From positions 4,023,801 to 4,087,800 of the forward strand of contig NZ_KI913949.1 in NCBI RefSeq assembly GCF_000332095.2: a stretch of 64,000 nt of DNA, given 5' to 3'. The notes under the pieces are model-generated. The model was given only the letters and a program-made list of their open reading frames with translations, ran no database searches and was not told the DNA's origin. Made by a program: the position numbers and the translations under genes. This document shows, in pieces, positions 24,437 through 33,849 of the stretch. The DNA comes from Leptolyngbya sp. PCC 6406. GTDB taxonomy: Bacteria > Cyanobacteriota > Cyanobacteriia > Phormidesmidales > Phormidesmidaceae. Positions within the stretch are counted from its first letter, which is position 1. The number at the start of each line of letters is the position of its first letter.

Positions 24437-25219
24437 ATGAAACGCCTGTTAACAGCGAGCTTGGTTGGACTATTGGGGGCTGTAACCCTGGGGGCAGCCA
24501 CCCTAGTTAGCCAACCCCATAGCGCTCGCGCCAATGGTCATCCCGGTCTAGAGACCCTAGAGCTGAGTTCGGAACAACGTACCGCCATTGGAGACATCTT
24601 TGCCCGAATTCGAGCCGAGGTAGAGACCCTACTCACCGACGAACAAAAAGCAGCTTTTACCGCAGCCTTGAGCGACAGCCCCAACGATAGCCCCAACTAC
24701 TGGCAGGCATTTCAGGCGGCCAACCTCAGCGATGACCAAAAAGCTGCCGTGCGCGAAATCATGGCCACTGCCCATGGCGAGATCGGTGAGGTGTTGACGG
24801 ATGAACAACGTCAGGAACTCCAGGAGGCCATGGGGGCACGCCGGGGTAACGGGCATGGGGCACGGGGGCGAGGTGGCCCCAACCCAGAGGCAGTGGTCCA
24901 GGCTCTAGCCACCTTGGATCTGACGACGGATCAAAAGTCTCAGATTCAGGAGGTGGTAGCCCGGAGTCGCACTGATGCGGCGGCACTGCTCACGGCAGAG
25001 CAGCAGGCGACCTTTGCAGAAACCTTCGCAGAAACCCAAAGTTACTGGCAAGCGTTTACCAGCATCACCCTCAGCGATGAACAGAAGGCTGGTGTGCGGA
25101 CGGTCATGATGACTGCTCGGGAGGAAATTACGGAGGTGCTCACGGCAGAGCAGCGCCAGCAACTCCGGGAAGCCCTGATGGCACAACACCGCGATCGCGG
25201 GGCTCGTCGCCCCCGCTAA
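24437..25219 (+). CDS. Periplasmic Spy/CpxP-like protein with internal duplication
   Basis: A 260-residue exported protein. The signal peptide (MKRLLTASLVGLLGAVTLGA...HSARA) is followed by helical Spy-type segments. LTDEQKAAF, LSDDQKAAVREI, LTDEQRQEL, LTAEQQATF, LSDEQKAGVRTV and LTAEQRQQL show that a ~100-residue unit is duplicated, joined by a Gly/Arg-rich linker (GARRGNGHGARGRGG). Spy/CpxP proteins are envelope chaperones or stress-sensor inhibitors. It is divergent from the sensor kinase/regulator pair 100 bp away, an arrangement like cpxP-cpxRA. Confidence 0.8.
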   Translation: MKRLLTASLVGLLGAVTLGAATLVSQPHSARANGHPGLETLELSSEQRTAIGDIFARIRAEVETLLTDEQKAAFTAALSDSPNDSPNYWQAFQAANLSDDQKAAVREIMATAHGEIGEVLTDEQRQELQEAMGARRGNGHGARGRGGPNPEAVVQALATLDLTTDQKSQIQEVVARSRTDAAALLTAEQQATFAETFAETQSYWQAFTSITLSDEQKAGVRTVMMTAREEITEVLTAEQRQQLREALMAQHRDRGARRPR

Positions 25220-25294
25220 CAAGATCCCAGCTCGGTTTTGGATTTCGGTTCTGGATTAACGATCCAGAACCGAAGATTTCGCCGCCTGCCCGCA

Positions 25295-25558
25295 GGGCTT
25301 TGGGGTAGGGGCGCGGTTTCCGCGCCCAATGCAGAATGTCGCTCGGAATGACAGGCTTCCCTCTGTGTCTTCGGGAGGAGTAACCGAGTCGTAGGGTGGT
25401 TGCCCGGTGGGCGGGTGGCCGATATTGGGCTTTGGGGTAGGGGCGCGGTTTCCGCGCCCAATGCAGAATGTCGCTCGGAATGACAGGCTTCCCTCTGTGT
25501 CTTCGGGAGGAGTAACCGAGTCGTAGGGTGGCTGCCCGGTGGGCGGGTGGCCGATATT
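25295..25558. repeat. Two 132-bp tandem repeats
   Basis: Unit 1 is 25295-25426 and unit 2 is 25427-25558; they appear to differ by a single base. Each carries the palindrome GGGCGCGGTTTCCGCGCCC followed by AATGCAG, a motif also present at about 47865, 48090, 52205 and 52325. Located between the Spy-like gene and the UDP-xylose synthase gene. Confidence 0.9.
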
Positions 25559-25823
25559 GGGCTGGTGGTGGGGTGTTATTTAATTGCACGTCCTCTAGGA
25601 CATCTAGGCGGCAAGCGGAAGGCGGCAACCAGAAAGCAGATTGCCGTGAACGAAGCCAAACGGAATGGGAATTGGGGCATTCATTCCCCTATAAGGTGTT
25701 TGGGAAGTCGCAGTTCTCCGTAAATCCTGGTAGAAGGGGTTACTCCAAGGGCTAGGAGGGGTATCCTCCTGAGTGTAGCCGCAGGAGCCCCTTGTTCCTG
25801 GTCCTTCTCGACACCTAATTCCT
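25559..25823. other. Upstream region of the UDP-sugar genes
   Basis: No convincing gene. A short open frame (25528-25755) overlaps the repeats and has no family features. Presumably holds the promoter of the 25824 gene. Confidence 0.4.
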
Positions 25824-26786
25824 ATGCGAATTTTAGTCACTGGCGGAGCCGGTTTTATTGGCTCGCACCTCATTGACCGCCTAATGGAGACTAACCATGA
25901 GGTTCTCTGCCTAGATAACTTTTTCACCGGGCACAAGCGCAACATTCAGCATTGGTTTGGCAATCCCCGCTTTGAACTGATTCGCCACGACATTACAGAG
26001 CCCATCCGCCTAGAGGTGGATCAGATTTACCACTTGGCTTGCCCCGCTTCCCCGGTTCACTATCAGTACAATCCCGTCAAAACGAGCAAGACCAACTTCC
26101 TCGGCACCCTCAATATGTTGGGCTTGGCTAAGCGGGTTAAAGCCCGTTTCTTTCTCGCCTCCACCTCCGAAGTCTATGGGGATCCTGAAATTCACCCCCA
26201 GCCAGAAAGTTATCGGGGCAATGTTAACCCCATTGGTATCCGCAGTTGCTACGACGAGGGCAAGCGGGTGGCGGAAACCCTAGCTTTTGACTACTACCGC
26301 CAAAATAGTGTGGATATTCGGGTGGTGCGGATCTTTAATACCTATGGTCCCCGGATGTTAGAGAACGATGGCCGGGTTGTGAGCAACCTGATTGTCCAGT
26401 CTCTCAAGGGCATTCCCCTGACGGTGTACGGCGATGGATCCCAAACCCGGAGCTTCTGCTACGTCTCGGACTTGGTGGAGGGATTCATTCGGCTGATGAA
26501 TAGCGACACCGTTGGCCCCGTCAACCTGGGTAACCCGGATGAGTACACCATCTTGCAATTGGCGGAAACCATTCAGGCCATGGTCAACCCCGAAGCCCGA
26601 CTTAAGTTTGAACCCCTGCCCCAGGATGACCCCCGCCGTCGCAAGCCTGATATCACTCTGGCCAAGACGGCTCTTGGCTGGGAGCCCACTATCCCCCTGA
26701 CTCTAGGTCTGCAAAAGACCATTGAAGATTTTCGGGCTCGCATTGCTATGGGGATCCCCTCCATGGCGGAATCTACCTTGATCTAG
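25824..26786 (+). CDS. UDP-glucuronate decarboxylase (UDP-xylose synthase)
   Basis: An extended short-chain dehydrogenase/reductase of 320 residues. It has the NAD-binding [34 protein letters not shown] typical of UXS enzymes, and the catalytic YxxxK as [18 protein letters not shown] and the substrate-site end [17 protein letters not shown] follow. It converts UDP-glucuronate to UDP-xylose. The UDP-glucose dehydrogenase that makes its substrate follows 228 bp downstream on the same strand, so both probably feed extracellular polysaccharide synthesis. Confidence 0.93.
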   Translation: MRILVTGGAGFIGSHLIDRLMETNHEVLCLDNFFTGHKRNIQHWFGNPRFELIRHDITEPIRLEVDQIYHLACPASPVHYQYNPVKTSKTNFLGTLNMLGLAKRVKARFFLASTSEVYGDPEIHPQPESYRGNVNPIGIRSCYDEGKRVAETLAFDYYRQNSVDIRVVRIFNTYGPRMLENDGRVVSNLIVQSLKGIPLTVYGDGSQTRSFCYVSDLVEGFIRLMNSDTVGPVNLGNPDEYTILQLAETIQAMVNPEARLKFEPLPQDDPRRRKPDITLAKTALGWEPTIPLTLGLQKTIEDFRARIAMGIPSMAESTLI

Positions 26787-26801
26787 ATCTCCCTAACCGT
26801 T

Positions 26802-26830
26802 CGTGGCTCAGTGCCGACTGGGCCACGAGC
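26802..26830 (+). terminator. Hairpin after the UDP-xylose synthase gene
   Basis: CGTGGCTCAGT pairs with ACTGGGCCACG around GCCG. No T tract follows; it could be an attenuator between the two sugar-nucleotide genes. Confidence 0.45.
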
Positions 26831-27014
26831 TGGTGGGTGATGATTTCCAGCGCTACACCCCAGGGTTTAACCGCTGGAAACTACCACTGGAAACTATCGT
26901 GTCGGTTGCTGCCCTTGGGAACCCTAGCCCTAGATATCAATATTGATGGGCACCCCCCGCCAAGTGGCATCTATTTTGGAAAGCTCACCTTAGTGCAATG
27001 AGGACTGTAACCCT

Positions 27015-28397
27015 ATGCGTGTTTGTGTAATTGGAACTGGATATGTGGGCCTAGTGACCGGTGTCTGCCTATCCCACATTGGTCATGATGTCATTTGCGT
27101 TGATAACAACGAGCAAAAAGTGACCCTGATGCGGTCGGGTCAGTCGCCGATCTATGAGCCCGGTCTGTCGGAGTTGATGAAGTCTTCTATGGAGGTGGGG
27201 CGACTCACCTTTACGACGGATCTGGCGGCGGGGGTGGCCCACGGTGAGATTCTGTTCATTGCTGTGGGTACGCCGCCTTTGCCTACGGGGGAGAGTGATA
27301 CCCGCTATGTGGAGGCGGTAGCCCGTGGAATTGGCGCTCACCTGAATGGGGGCTATAAGGTCATCGTCAATAAGTCTACGGTGCCCATTGGTTCGGGGGA
27401 CTGGGTCCGGATGATCGTCTTGGATGGTATTGCCGAACGCAGAAAGGCGCTGGTGGGGGCTGGAGGACCGTCTACGGAGGAGGCCATTCAGGCCGACTTT
27501 GATGTGGTCAGTAATCCTGAGTTTCTGCGGGAGGGCTCGGCGGTCTACGATACCTTCAACCCTGATCGTATTGTCCTGGGGAGCAACAATGAACGCGCGA
27601 TCTCGATGATGCAGGAACTCTATGCCCCCTTGGTGGAGCGTAAGTTTGCTGAGGAGGCGGATCTGCCTCAGGTGCCCGTGGTGGTGACGGACCTGAGTTC
27701 CGCCGAGATGGTGAAGTACGCTTCCAATGCCTTCCTGGCCACCAAGATTAGCTTCATTAATGAAGTGGCCAATATTTGCGATCGCGTTGGAGCCGATGTC
27801 ACCCAGGTGGCTCTGGGCATTGGCCTCGATTCCCGTATTGGTAAGAAGTTCCTCCAGGCGGGCATTGGCTGGGGTGGCTCCTGCTTCCCGAAGGATGTGC
27901 TGGCCCTACTACACACTGCCGATGACTATGGCTACGAGGCAGAATTGCTGAAGGCCACCGTCAGCGTCAACCAGCACCAACGACTGGTGGCCCTGGAAAA
28001 ACTCCAGCAGGAACTCAAAATCCTGAAGGGCAAAACCATTGGCCTTCTGGGGCTCACCTTCAAGCCCGACACCGACGACATGCGAGATGCCCCCTCTCTG
28101 ACCCTGATCGAGCAGCTTAATCGTCTGGGGGCCAGGGTCAAAGCCTACGATCCCATCGTCTCCCAAAGTGGTCTGCGGGATGGTCTATCGGGGGTGATTG
28201 TGGAAACGGATCCCGAACGACTGGCGGACGGCTGTGATGCCCTCGTACTGGTCACAGACTGGAAGCAATTTGAGTCTCTCGACTACGGCAAGATGGCGAA
28301 GCTTATGCACACGCCAGTGCTGATCGATGGCCGCAACTTCCTGAATCAAAAGGCTATGGAAGCCGCAGGGTTCCGCTACCTGGGTATTGGCCGTTAG
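27015..28397 (+). CDS. UDP-glucose 6-dehydrogenase
   Basis: Oxidises UDP-glucose to UDP-glucuronate with two NAD. The 460-residue enzyme has GTGYVGLVTGVCLSHIGHDV, VGTPP, NKSTVPIGSGD, NPEFLREGSAVYD, and the catalytic cysteine in GWGGSCFPKD. The C-terminal domain has LTFKPDTDDMRDAPSL and ALVLVTDWKQF. Complete and normal length. It acts upstream of the adjacent UDP-glucuronate decarboxylase. The stop at 28395-28397 is immediately followed by a family 2 element. Confidence 0.95.
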   Translation: MRVCVIGTGYVGLVTGVCLSHIGHDVICVDNNEQKVTLMRSGQSPIYEPGLSELMKSSMEVGRLTFTTDLAAGVAHGEILFIAVGTPPLPTGESDTRYVEAVARGIGAHLNGGYKVIVNKSTVPIGSGDWVRMIVLDGIAERRKALVGAGGPSTEEAIQADFDVVSNPEFLREGSAVYDTFNPDRIVLGSNNERAISMMQELYAPLVERKFAEEADLPQVPVVVTDLSSAEMVKYASNAFLATKISFINEVANICDRVGADVTQVALGIGLDSRIGKKFLQAGIGWGGSCFPKDVLALLHTADDYGYEAELLKATVSVNQHQRLVALEKLQQELKILKGKTIGLLGLTFKPDTDDMRDAPSLTLIEQLNRLGARVKAYDPIVSQSGLRDGLSGVIVETDPERLADGCDALVLVTDWKQFESLDYGKMAKLMHTPVLIDGRNFLNQKAMEAAGFRYLGIGR

Positions 28398-28398
28398 C

Positions 28399-28533
28399 CT
28401 AGTGCTCTGTCAAGCCTCAATTTGTAGGTTGGGTGCAGCGCTAGCGAAACCCAACATGACCCACCGCTGTTGGGTTCCACTCCGTTTCACCCAACCTACG
28501 CAGACTCCAAAGGTAAAGTTGACAGACACCTAG
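28399..28533. repeat. Dispersed element family 2, copy G
   Basis: Runs from CTAGTGCTCTGTCAAGCCTC to GTTGACAGACACCTAG. It contains the complementary cores GTAGGTTGGGTG and CACCCAACCTACG. It fills the space between two convergent genes exactly: it starts 1 base after the stop of UDP-glucose dehydrogenase, and its right-hand CTAG forms the stop codon of the TM2-domain gene. Confidence 0.8.
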
Positions 28534-28952
28534 GACGTTCCCGATTCCGCCAACTCCAGTAGGTGTCGTCGCTGTTGTTCAAACTCCTGCTCTGTAATTA
28601 GCCCCTCCTGACGAAGCTGTTCTAGATCGCGAATGGCGGCGGCGATGGCCTGGGTCTGTTGTGCGATCGCGGTTCCTGTAGCTGGGGACTGCGATCGCCA
28701 AAATTGGGGCAGACCACTCCCCATCGGTATCGCCATCAGATACCAAATCGCCTCCAGAGCACAGGCCATACGGGGAATTTGGGTCCATCCTAAAGACAAA
28801 TAGAGCACTCCCCAAAGGGGCTGGCCCAGATAAAACTTGTGGAGGCCCGCCAAGGGAACAGGCGAGGGATTCAGGGCTCCCGCCAGGGCTAAGGTGGCCG
28901 CCACCACCTTGCGCGGGGGATTTTGGGGAGGGGTATCTAGAAGGGGGGCCAT
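28530..28952 (-). CDS. TM2-domain membrane protein with SHOCT-like C-terminus
   Basis: A 140-residue protein. The N-terminal half has the TM2-type pattern PLAGLHKFYLGQPLWGVLYL and a second hydrophobic stretch (ACALEAIWYLMAIPM). After a Gln/Ala-rich linker, the C-terminus IRDLEQLRQEGLITEQEFEQQ is a SHOCT-like short helical motif common in bacterial membrane-associated proteins. Function unknown. The TAG stop is the CTAG end of the adjacent element, and the reading frame ends naturally after the motif. Confidence 0.75.
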   Translation of the reverse strand: MAPLLDTPPQNPPRKVVAATLALAGALNPSPVPLAGLHKFYLGQPLWGVLYLSLGWTQIPRMACALEAIWYLMAIPMGSGLPQFWRSQSPATGTAIAQQTQAIAAAIRDLEQLRQEGLITEQEFEQQRRHLLELAESGTS

Positions 28953-29737
28953 AGGGTGTGAGGGTGGATGGGTGTGTATAGCCTGAAGGCATTCAAGAAA
29001 GGCGTTGGCGAAGCCACTCCCAGGGAGTTAGCCTGCCCATTGGCGATGAGCCTGCCTTTGGCATAGGGCTTGGGTGGCGGTTATTTGGAGAACTGGGATG
29101 AGTCCTCATGGGGGCAATACAGGGACTTTCTGGACGGGAGATGCCCCAGATCCCAAATTAATGGTCGCAGGTATCTGGTTTATGTCCGGTTGAGGGGCCT
29201 GGAGCCTAGAAAAGTCAGTTTAAACCAGCCGCCTAAAAATAAACCTTGCCCAAGTCCAGAAGTGGAGTTTTCCCGGTGGGGAAGCTCCAGATTTCGAGCT
29301 GGACTTGGTATCGCATTCCATATTGGACCGCCCCCGTCCCTATTGCGGTTGAGCTACCCTGGGCTAGCCCCCTCTGCCGTGATCCAGGATTGACGATTCA
29401 TCACTTCTGTCCACCGATTCCGGTCTTCCTAGGTTACGGTGAGAAGCAACCCTAATCCAGAACGATGGGTCTGTATTGCTTCATGAGCCAAAATGAGCTG
29501 CCCTTTGCCTCAAATCCGACTCCGTATATATTCGTATATTCATTATCCTAGGAAGGAATGGTGCTCTCTTGAGGCGTGTCCTAGCGGATCCTAGGCCAGA
29601 CGACGGAGAAGCCACCCTTCTCTAGCGAAAGAGGTCTATGAAGCGTACTTGAGTACACTGCTTTCCTGGAGCGCCTGTCCCAGACCCTTTCGCTACCCCG
29701 TTCTATCCCCTACCGTCGCCACATCAGGCCGTCTTGC
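28953..29737. other. Long intergenic region upstream of the J-domain gene
   Basis: About 785 bases without a convincing gene. A 107-codon plus frame at 29070-29393 shows no protein features. At 29525-29550 there is an AT-rich stretch (CGTATATATTCGTATATTCA) that could be a promoter; the rest may be leader sequence. Confidence 0.5.
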
Positions 29738-30652
29738 ATGTCGAATGCCGATTTCTCGCCCGATTGGATTAAACGCTTTGCGACCGATCCCTATGCTGTC
29801 CTGGGGTTAGCGGTGACGGCTGACGAGCGCCGTATTTTGAAGCGTTATCACCAGGTCGCAAAACAACTTCACCCCGATGTCCAATCTGGCAACGATGACG
29901 CCGGCGAAGCGTTTGCAAATCAAGTCCTGACCCGGTTTGTGAATCCGGCCTATCAGCGCCTCAAACAGGAGAAGGGGCGTGCTGAAACCCTGGCTACTCT
30001 ACGGTTTAAGGTGCGCCGTCTGAGTCGCGAAGAGAAACTCCAGGCGCGACGGGATCTGGCGCAAAAGTTGATGGTCGTGCCCGAATCAGAGGTGGATACC
30101 TTCTACGAGCAGACCCTCACCCAACTGTCGGAGATTCAATACGAGTCTGCTGAGACATTTATCCAGCAGACCGCTGCGATCGCAGAATTGAACATGATCT
30201 ATCTGCGCCGCAAGATGGGGGATCCGGTAATTCGGGAAAAACGCGCCGGTCTAGTCTCCTCCGCCACAATCCAGACTCCAGTAACGGCTCCCCCCCCCGC
30301 CCCCTTCGAACCGGAGCCCGAACCCGTCAACTACGCTCAACGCCATATTGAGCGGGCCAAAACCTACATTGCGAACAAGCGCTACCCCCAAGCAATCCAA
30401 GAGTTACGGGATGCCGTCCGCATTGAAGCCACTAACGCGGGCTACCACACCATGCTGGGCCAAGCCTACCTACTCAACAAGATGGAGGGGATGGCCAAGG
30501 TCCATATTCGCCAAGCCTTAAAACTCAATCCTCGCCATGCTGTAGCCCTCAAGTACGCGCACCAGCTTGCCATCGATACCGGCGAATACAACAACAATGG
30601 TTCCCAACAGAAGGGGGGCGGGTTATTTGGCATGTTTGCTAAGAAGCGCTAA
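29738..30652 (+). CDS. J-domain protein with TPR repeats
   Basis: A 304-residue protein. The N-terminal J domain (DPYAVLGLAVTADERRILKRY, then HPD in KQLHPDVQSG) would stimulate an Hsp70 ATPase. A central charged helical region and a Pro/Glu linker (PPPAPFEPEPEP) lead to C-terminal TPR units (YAQRHIERAKTYIANKRYPQAIQELRDA; YHTMLGQAYLLNKMEGMAKVH). Such J-TPR proteins are conserved in cyanobacteria. The Hsp70-like gene 4 kb downstream could in principle be a partner, but no linkage is shown. Confidence 0.85.
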   Translation: MSNADFSPDWIKRFATDPYAVLGLAVTADERRILKRYHQVAKQLHPDVQSGNDDAGEAFANQVLTRFVNPAYQRLKQEKGRAETLATLRFKVRRLSREEKLQARRDLAQKLMVVPESEVDTFYEQTLTQLSEIQYESAETFIQQTAAIAELNMIYLRRKMGDPVIREKRAGLVSSATIQTPVTAPPPAPFEPEPEPVNYAQRHIERAKTYIANKRYPQAIQELRDAVRIEATNAGYHTMLGQAYLLNKMEGMAKVHIRQALKLNPRHAVALKYAHQLAIDTGEYNNNGSQQKGGGLFGMFAKKR

Positions 30653-30793
30653 GGGTGGGGATATTTCACCTTGGCCAGCGGCGGGGATCCTTCGTAGGCT
30701 AGGGATATTCAAGATCTAAGACACCCTTCTAGCGGTTCCCTGGAATCTAGCTGGTAAGGCAACTTACGAAAGGTCAGCGAGGAAGATAGGGAT

Positions 30794-31111
30794 ATGGGCT
30801 TTTTTGATTCCGAGATTGTTCAACAAGAAGCGATGCAACTGTTTCAGGACTATCAAAACCTGATGCAGTTGGGCAGTAGCTACGGTAAGTTTGACCGCGA
30901 GGGCAAGATCCTCTACATCGAGAAGATGGAAACCATGATGGAGCGCTACCGCATCTTCATGAAGCGCTTCGAGCTGTCTGAGGACTTTGCCGCCCAGATG
31001 ACGGTGGAGCAGCTCAAAACCCAGCTCAATCAGTTTGGGGTCACACCCCAGCAGATGTTTGACCAGATGCATCAAACTCTGGAACGGATGAAGGCGGAAA
31101 TCGATAAGTAG
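30794..31111 (+). CDS. DUF1825 family protein
   Basis: A 105-residue, all-helical acidic protein beginning MGFFDSEIVQQEAMQLFQDY, with YIEKMETMMERYRIFMKRFELS in the middle. This is the conserved cyanobacterial DUF1825 family, of unknown function. It follows the J-domain gene by 141 bp in the same direction. Convergent with pth. Confidence 0.85.
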   Translation: MGFFDSEIVQQEAMQLFQDYQNLMQLGSSYGKFDREGKILYIEKMETMMERYRIFMKRFELSEDFAAQMTVEQLKTQLNQFGVTPQQMFDQMHQTLERMKAEIDK

Positions 31112-31139
31112 TTTTAGACCCCCTTAGACGACCCAATGC

Positions 31140-31781
31140 CTAACCCAGGGCGCTAGGGGCTTCAATGGTGCGGCCATTAAAACGACTCATAGCCTTCTCG
31201 ACGCCCTCCCGCAGGGCCATTTCCACGACATCTGCCGCTAGGGTAACCACCTCTTCCATGTGGGCGCGCTCGGCGGCAGAGGGGCGGCCTAGGACATGGG
31301 CCACGACGGCGCGATCACCGGGTTCCCCTGTCGCTGTTCTGCCGATGCCTAGGCGCAGACGGGGGAAGTCTTGCCCCCCCAGGTGGGCAATTAGGGATTT
31401 CATGCCGTTATGGCCGCCAGCGGAGCCCGACAGTCGTAGCCGCAGTCGCCCCGTGGCCAGATCCATGTCGTCATAGATCACGAGCACGGCCTCGGGCTCC
31501 ACTTTGTACCAATCCAAGACCGCCCGCACCGATTGACCGGAGCGGTTCATGTAGGTTTGGGGCTTGAGAAGACCAACCTTGTGCCCTGCGGCCCAGCCCT
31601 CGCCGTAGATGCCTTGGAACTTAGCTTGACTGGCTAGGGCAACCTGCCAGCGGTGGGCCAAGGTATCTACCACCTCAAAGCCAATGTTGTGGCGAGTCTT
31701 GGCATATTTTTCGCCGGGATTCCCCAGGCCCACCACCAATCGGGGAATAATCAAGTGGGGAGTGGCGCTATCGTCAGCCAT
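31140..31781 (-). CDS. pth: Peptidyl-tRNA hydrolase
   Basis: Releases peptides from peptidyl-tRNA and recycles stalled tRNA. Motifs: VGLGNPGEKYAKTRHNIGF with the catalytic His, LKPQTYMNRSG, VIYDDMDL with the catalytic Asp, and SGSAGGHNGMKSL. About 213 residues from ATG 31781 (MADDSATP); the frame is open to 31856, but the upstream part is not conserved in the family. Normal length. Confidence 0.95.
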   Translation of the reverse strand: MADDSATPHLIIPRLVVGLGNPGEKYAKTRHNIGFEVVDTLAHRWQVALASQAKFQGIYGEGWAAGHKVGLLKPQTYMNRSGQSVRAVLDWYKVEPEAVLVIYDDMDLATGRLRLRLSGSAGGHNGMKSLIAHLGGQDFPRLRLGIGRTATGEPGDRAVVAHVLGRPSAAERAHMEEVVTLAADVVEMALREGVEKAMSRFNGRTIEAPSALG

Positions 31782-31962
31782 GGCAACAGAATGAATTACA
31801 ACAGAGGGCCGGGTCAATCTCATTTTTGCAAACTTATGGCCCCATCCTGTGGCCAAAGTCCAAGGTCGCTACCCCAAGCGGCAGCATTTTCCTGCGAGTC
31901 CCTAATGGTGATCCACGGCGCTCGGAGCCGTTCCTAGGGAAAATGGCAAAACGGCTGCTCAG

Positions 31963-32865
31963 CTAGTTGCTCACCAGTAGCCAGATGCCTGCCAAGGCTA
32001 CGAGCACGCCCAGTACGGCCCGTCCCGTCACCCGTTCTCCCAGGAGAGCGGCGATGGGGAGGACAAACAGGGGGCTGGTGGCGGTCAGGGATTGAGCAAT
32101 GCCTGTGGAGGCATACTTGAATGCCACCTGCTGAAGCCAGATGGCGAGATAGGTGCCGAGAAAGGCGGTCAGTATCAGAACGGGCCAAATCTGGGGCGAT
32201 CGCAATCCTTGAAATGGGGCACGGCCTTGTCCCCGCCCTAGGAGCAGGAAGAGCAGGACTCCGACCCCAGCCCCCAATCGCAGCAGACTACTCCAGAGGG
32301 GATCTACTGCTGTGTTTGCCAGGGCGGCGCGGGACATGACGGCACCGCTGGCCTGCCCCAGGGCGGCTAAAGCCCCCCAGACAATGCCGCGCCTTGGAGA
32401 CAAGCCTACTCCGGCTCCCGCTGCGGGAACACCCTCGGAAATGACCCAACTCACCCCCAGCAGGGTGAGAAAAATGCCGACCCATGCGATCGCACTTAAG
32501 GTTTCCTTTAGAAAAACTAGGGCCAGTACCGCTGAGAGGGGGGGAGCCAAGCATTCCATCAGGAGGGCACGACGGGGGCCGAGGTGATTGACGGCGCTGA
32601 AGTAGGCGGTATCCCCCAGACCAATGCCGATGGCTCCACTCAGCACTAACCACAGGACCGAGGCTCCCGGCAATTGGGGCGCTGTTCCCGATCGCAGCAC
32701 CAGGGTCAGGCTAATAAATGCGATCGCAATGCCGCCCTTGACCAAGTTCAGAACCAGGGGCGATAGAGTTTTGCCCAAGCGCCCGAATAGCACCGTCGCG
32801 ATCGCCCACAGTGCCGCCGCCGTCAGGGCTGCGGTTTCCCCCTGACCCAGGTACCCATTATCCAA
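31963..32865 (-). CDS. EamA/DMT-family transporter
   Basis: A 300-residue membrane protein with ten predicted spans in two EamA repeats (about 10-140 and 160-295). These include AALWAIATVLFGRLGKTLSP, TAYFSAVNHLGPRRALLMECLAPPLSA, and the matching second-half segment FKYASTGIAQSLTATSPLFVLP. The family exports small metabolites; the substrate is unknown. The apparent start is TTG at 32865. Confidence 0.88.
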   Translation of the reverse strand: MDNGYLGQGETAALTAAALWAIATVLFGRLGKTLSPLVLNLVKGGIAIAFISLTLVLRSGTAPQLPGASVLWLVLSGAIGIGLGDTAYFSAVNHLGPRRALLMECLAPPLSAVLALVFLKETLSAIAWVGIFLTLLGVSWVISEGVPAAGAGVGLSPRRGIVWGALAALGQASGAVMSRAALANTAVDPLWSSLLRLGAGVGVLLFLLLGRGQGRAPFQGLRSPQIWPVLILTAFLGTYLAIWLQQVAFKYASTGIAQSLTATSPLFVLPIAALLGERVTGRAVLGVLVALAGIWLLVSN

Positions 32866-33032
32866 TGCTTGTCACCGCCTGAATTTTCCTTGTCAGCCTA
32901 TCGGAAAAAGCCAGCGGTGGTAGATAACCTCGAACTCAACATCAATGGCCCTCAACCGTCCGCTGCATTGGAATTATGGGGAGACCGTTTTAGCTGTGAA
33001 GAAGTGCTTCGTAACGATCGCGATCGCCTCAT

Positions 33033-33569
33033 CTATGAAACGCATTTAAGAGCCAGTAGTTCGCTTAACTTATTCTTTAAGTCTGGCGATACCATCAGTG
33101 GCTTATAAACTTCGCCTTCATAGGGACACCAAACGTAGCCGGTACTGAAAGGTTGAAATAAAGTCGAGGCTCCGAGCGATTGCCAAACTGCCTCAGCCAA
33201 GACTAAACCTGGAAACCTGGGAACGGTTCCTTCCGAGATCAACTCACTATAGGTTCTAAATTCATCAACTTCCACGCCAACCAAGGCATACCGAAAGGGG
33301 GGAGCAGACTGCAACTGCTGATAGAGTTCAATACCTAACTCCGTCATCTGGTAAGCAATGTCAGAACCCTCAATTCCCGCTTCACTGATGCCACTGGGAC
33401 AAACCTGACACCACCAGTTCCCCTCGATATCCTGAAAAATTGCTGTATGGCATTGGGATGCATTACCGTTTGAAAAAAGATAGGAAAGACCGTCGAAATA
33501 CTGGGCAAACTGCTCAGCAGCAACCTGTTTTGCCCCACATTCAGCCGACAAACTAAATGCCCACGTCAT
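33033..33569 (-). CDS. Unknown soluble protein in a lower-GC patch
   Basis: A 178-residue protein with no signal or membrane segment, beginning MTWAFSLSAECGAKQVAAEQF. It is rich in aromatic residues and acidic (WWCQVCPSGISEAGIEGSDIAY; YALVGVEVDEFRTY; YVWCPYEGEVYKPL). Its codon use is more AT-rich than the neighbours. A GAGAGG box lies 9 bases before the ATG. The composition and small acidic nature resemble immunity proteins of polymorphic toxin systems, and a fragment that could come from a toxin lies just upstream, but I do not recognise the family. Confidence 0.55.
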   Translation of the reverse strand: MTWAFSLSAECGAKQVAAEQFAQYFDGLSYLFSNGNASQCHTAIFQDIEGNWWCQVCPSGISEAGIEGSDIAYQMTELGIELYQQLQSAPPFRYALVGVEVDEFRTYSELISEGTVPRFPGLVLAEAVWQSLGASTLFQPFSTGYVWCPYEGEVYKPLMVSPDLKNKLSELLALKCVS

Positions 33570-33585
33570 TTTAACTAACCCTCTC

Positions 33586-33774
33586 TCAGCTAGTTTGGGT
33601 ATTTGTCAATGCGGTCTCGTACTTTTCCAGGAGCATCGTGACTCTTGGCATAATGCTAATGCCAATGCCGAGCCTGACTCCCAAAAGCCGAGCACTGCGC
33701 CCCACTTTAGGTTTACCGTTTACTTCCGCCATGCCTTGATAGTAAAGTTTCGTCACGCAACAGGAATGAACCAA
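33586..33774 (-). pseudogene. Possible remnant of a toxin-type domain
   Basis: A 62-codon frame just upstream of the 178-residue gene, on the same strand, starting at TTG immediately after a stop. It contains KLYYQGMAEVNGKPKVGRSA and RLLGVRLG, then loses protein character. The phrase resembles the start of some polymorphic-toxin C-terminal domains as I remember them; this is weak. It may equally be a non-coding leader. Confidence 0.25.
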
Positions 33775-33849
33775 TCAATTTCAAGAGCATAGATCCAAAA
33801 TTCCTCATTGCGGTCTAACACTATATCCCTCTGACCTATGGTGGGTAGG

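Noticed and set aside
25295..25558. Tandem 132-bp repeats considered as a CRISPR array.
   Set aside because: Only two units, directly adjacent without unique spacers; not CRISPR. No array was seen elsewhere in the window.
29070..29393. 107-codon plus frame in the gap before the J-domain gene.
   Set aside because: No family features; rich in Pro/Arg/Gly as expected of random GC-rich sequence.
32869..33108. 79-codon plus frame (SLSAYRKKPAVVDNLELN...).
   Set aside because: Overlaps the 3' end of the better-supported 178-aa gene on the other strand and lacks recognisable motifs; possible but not called.
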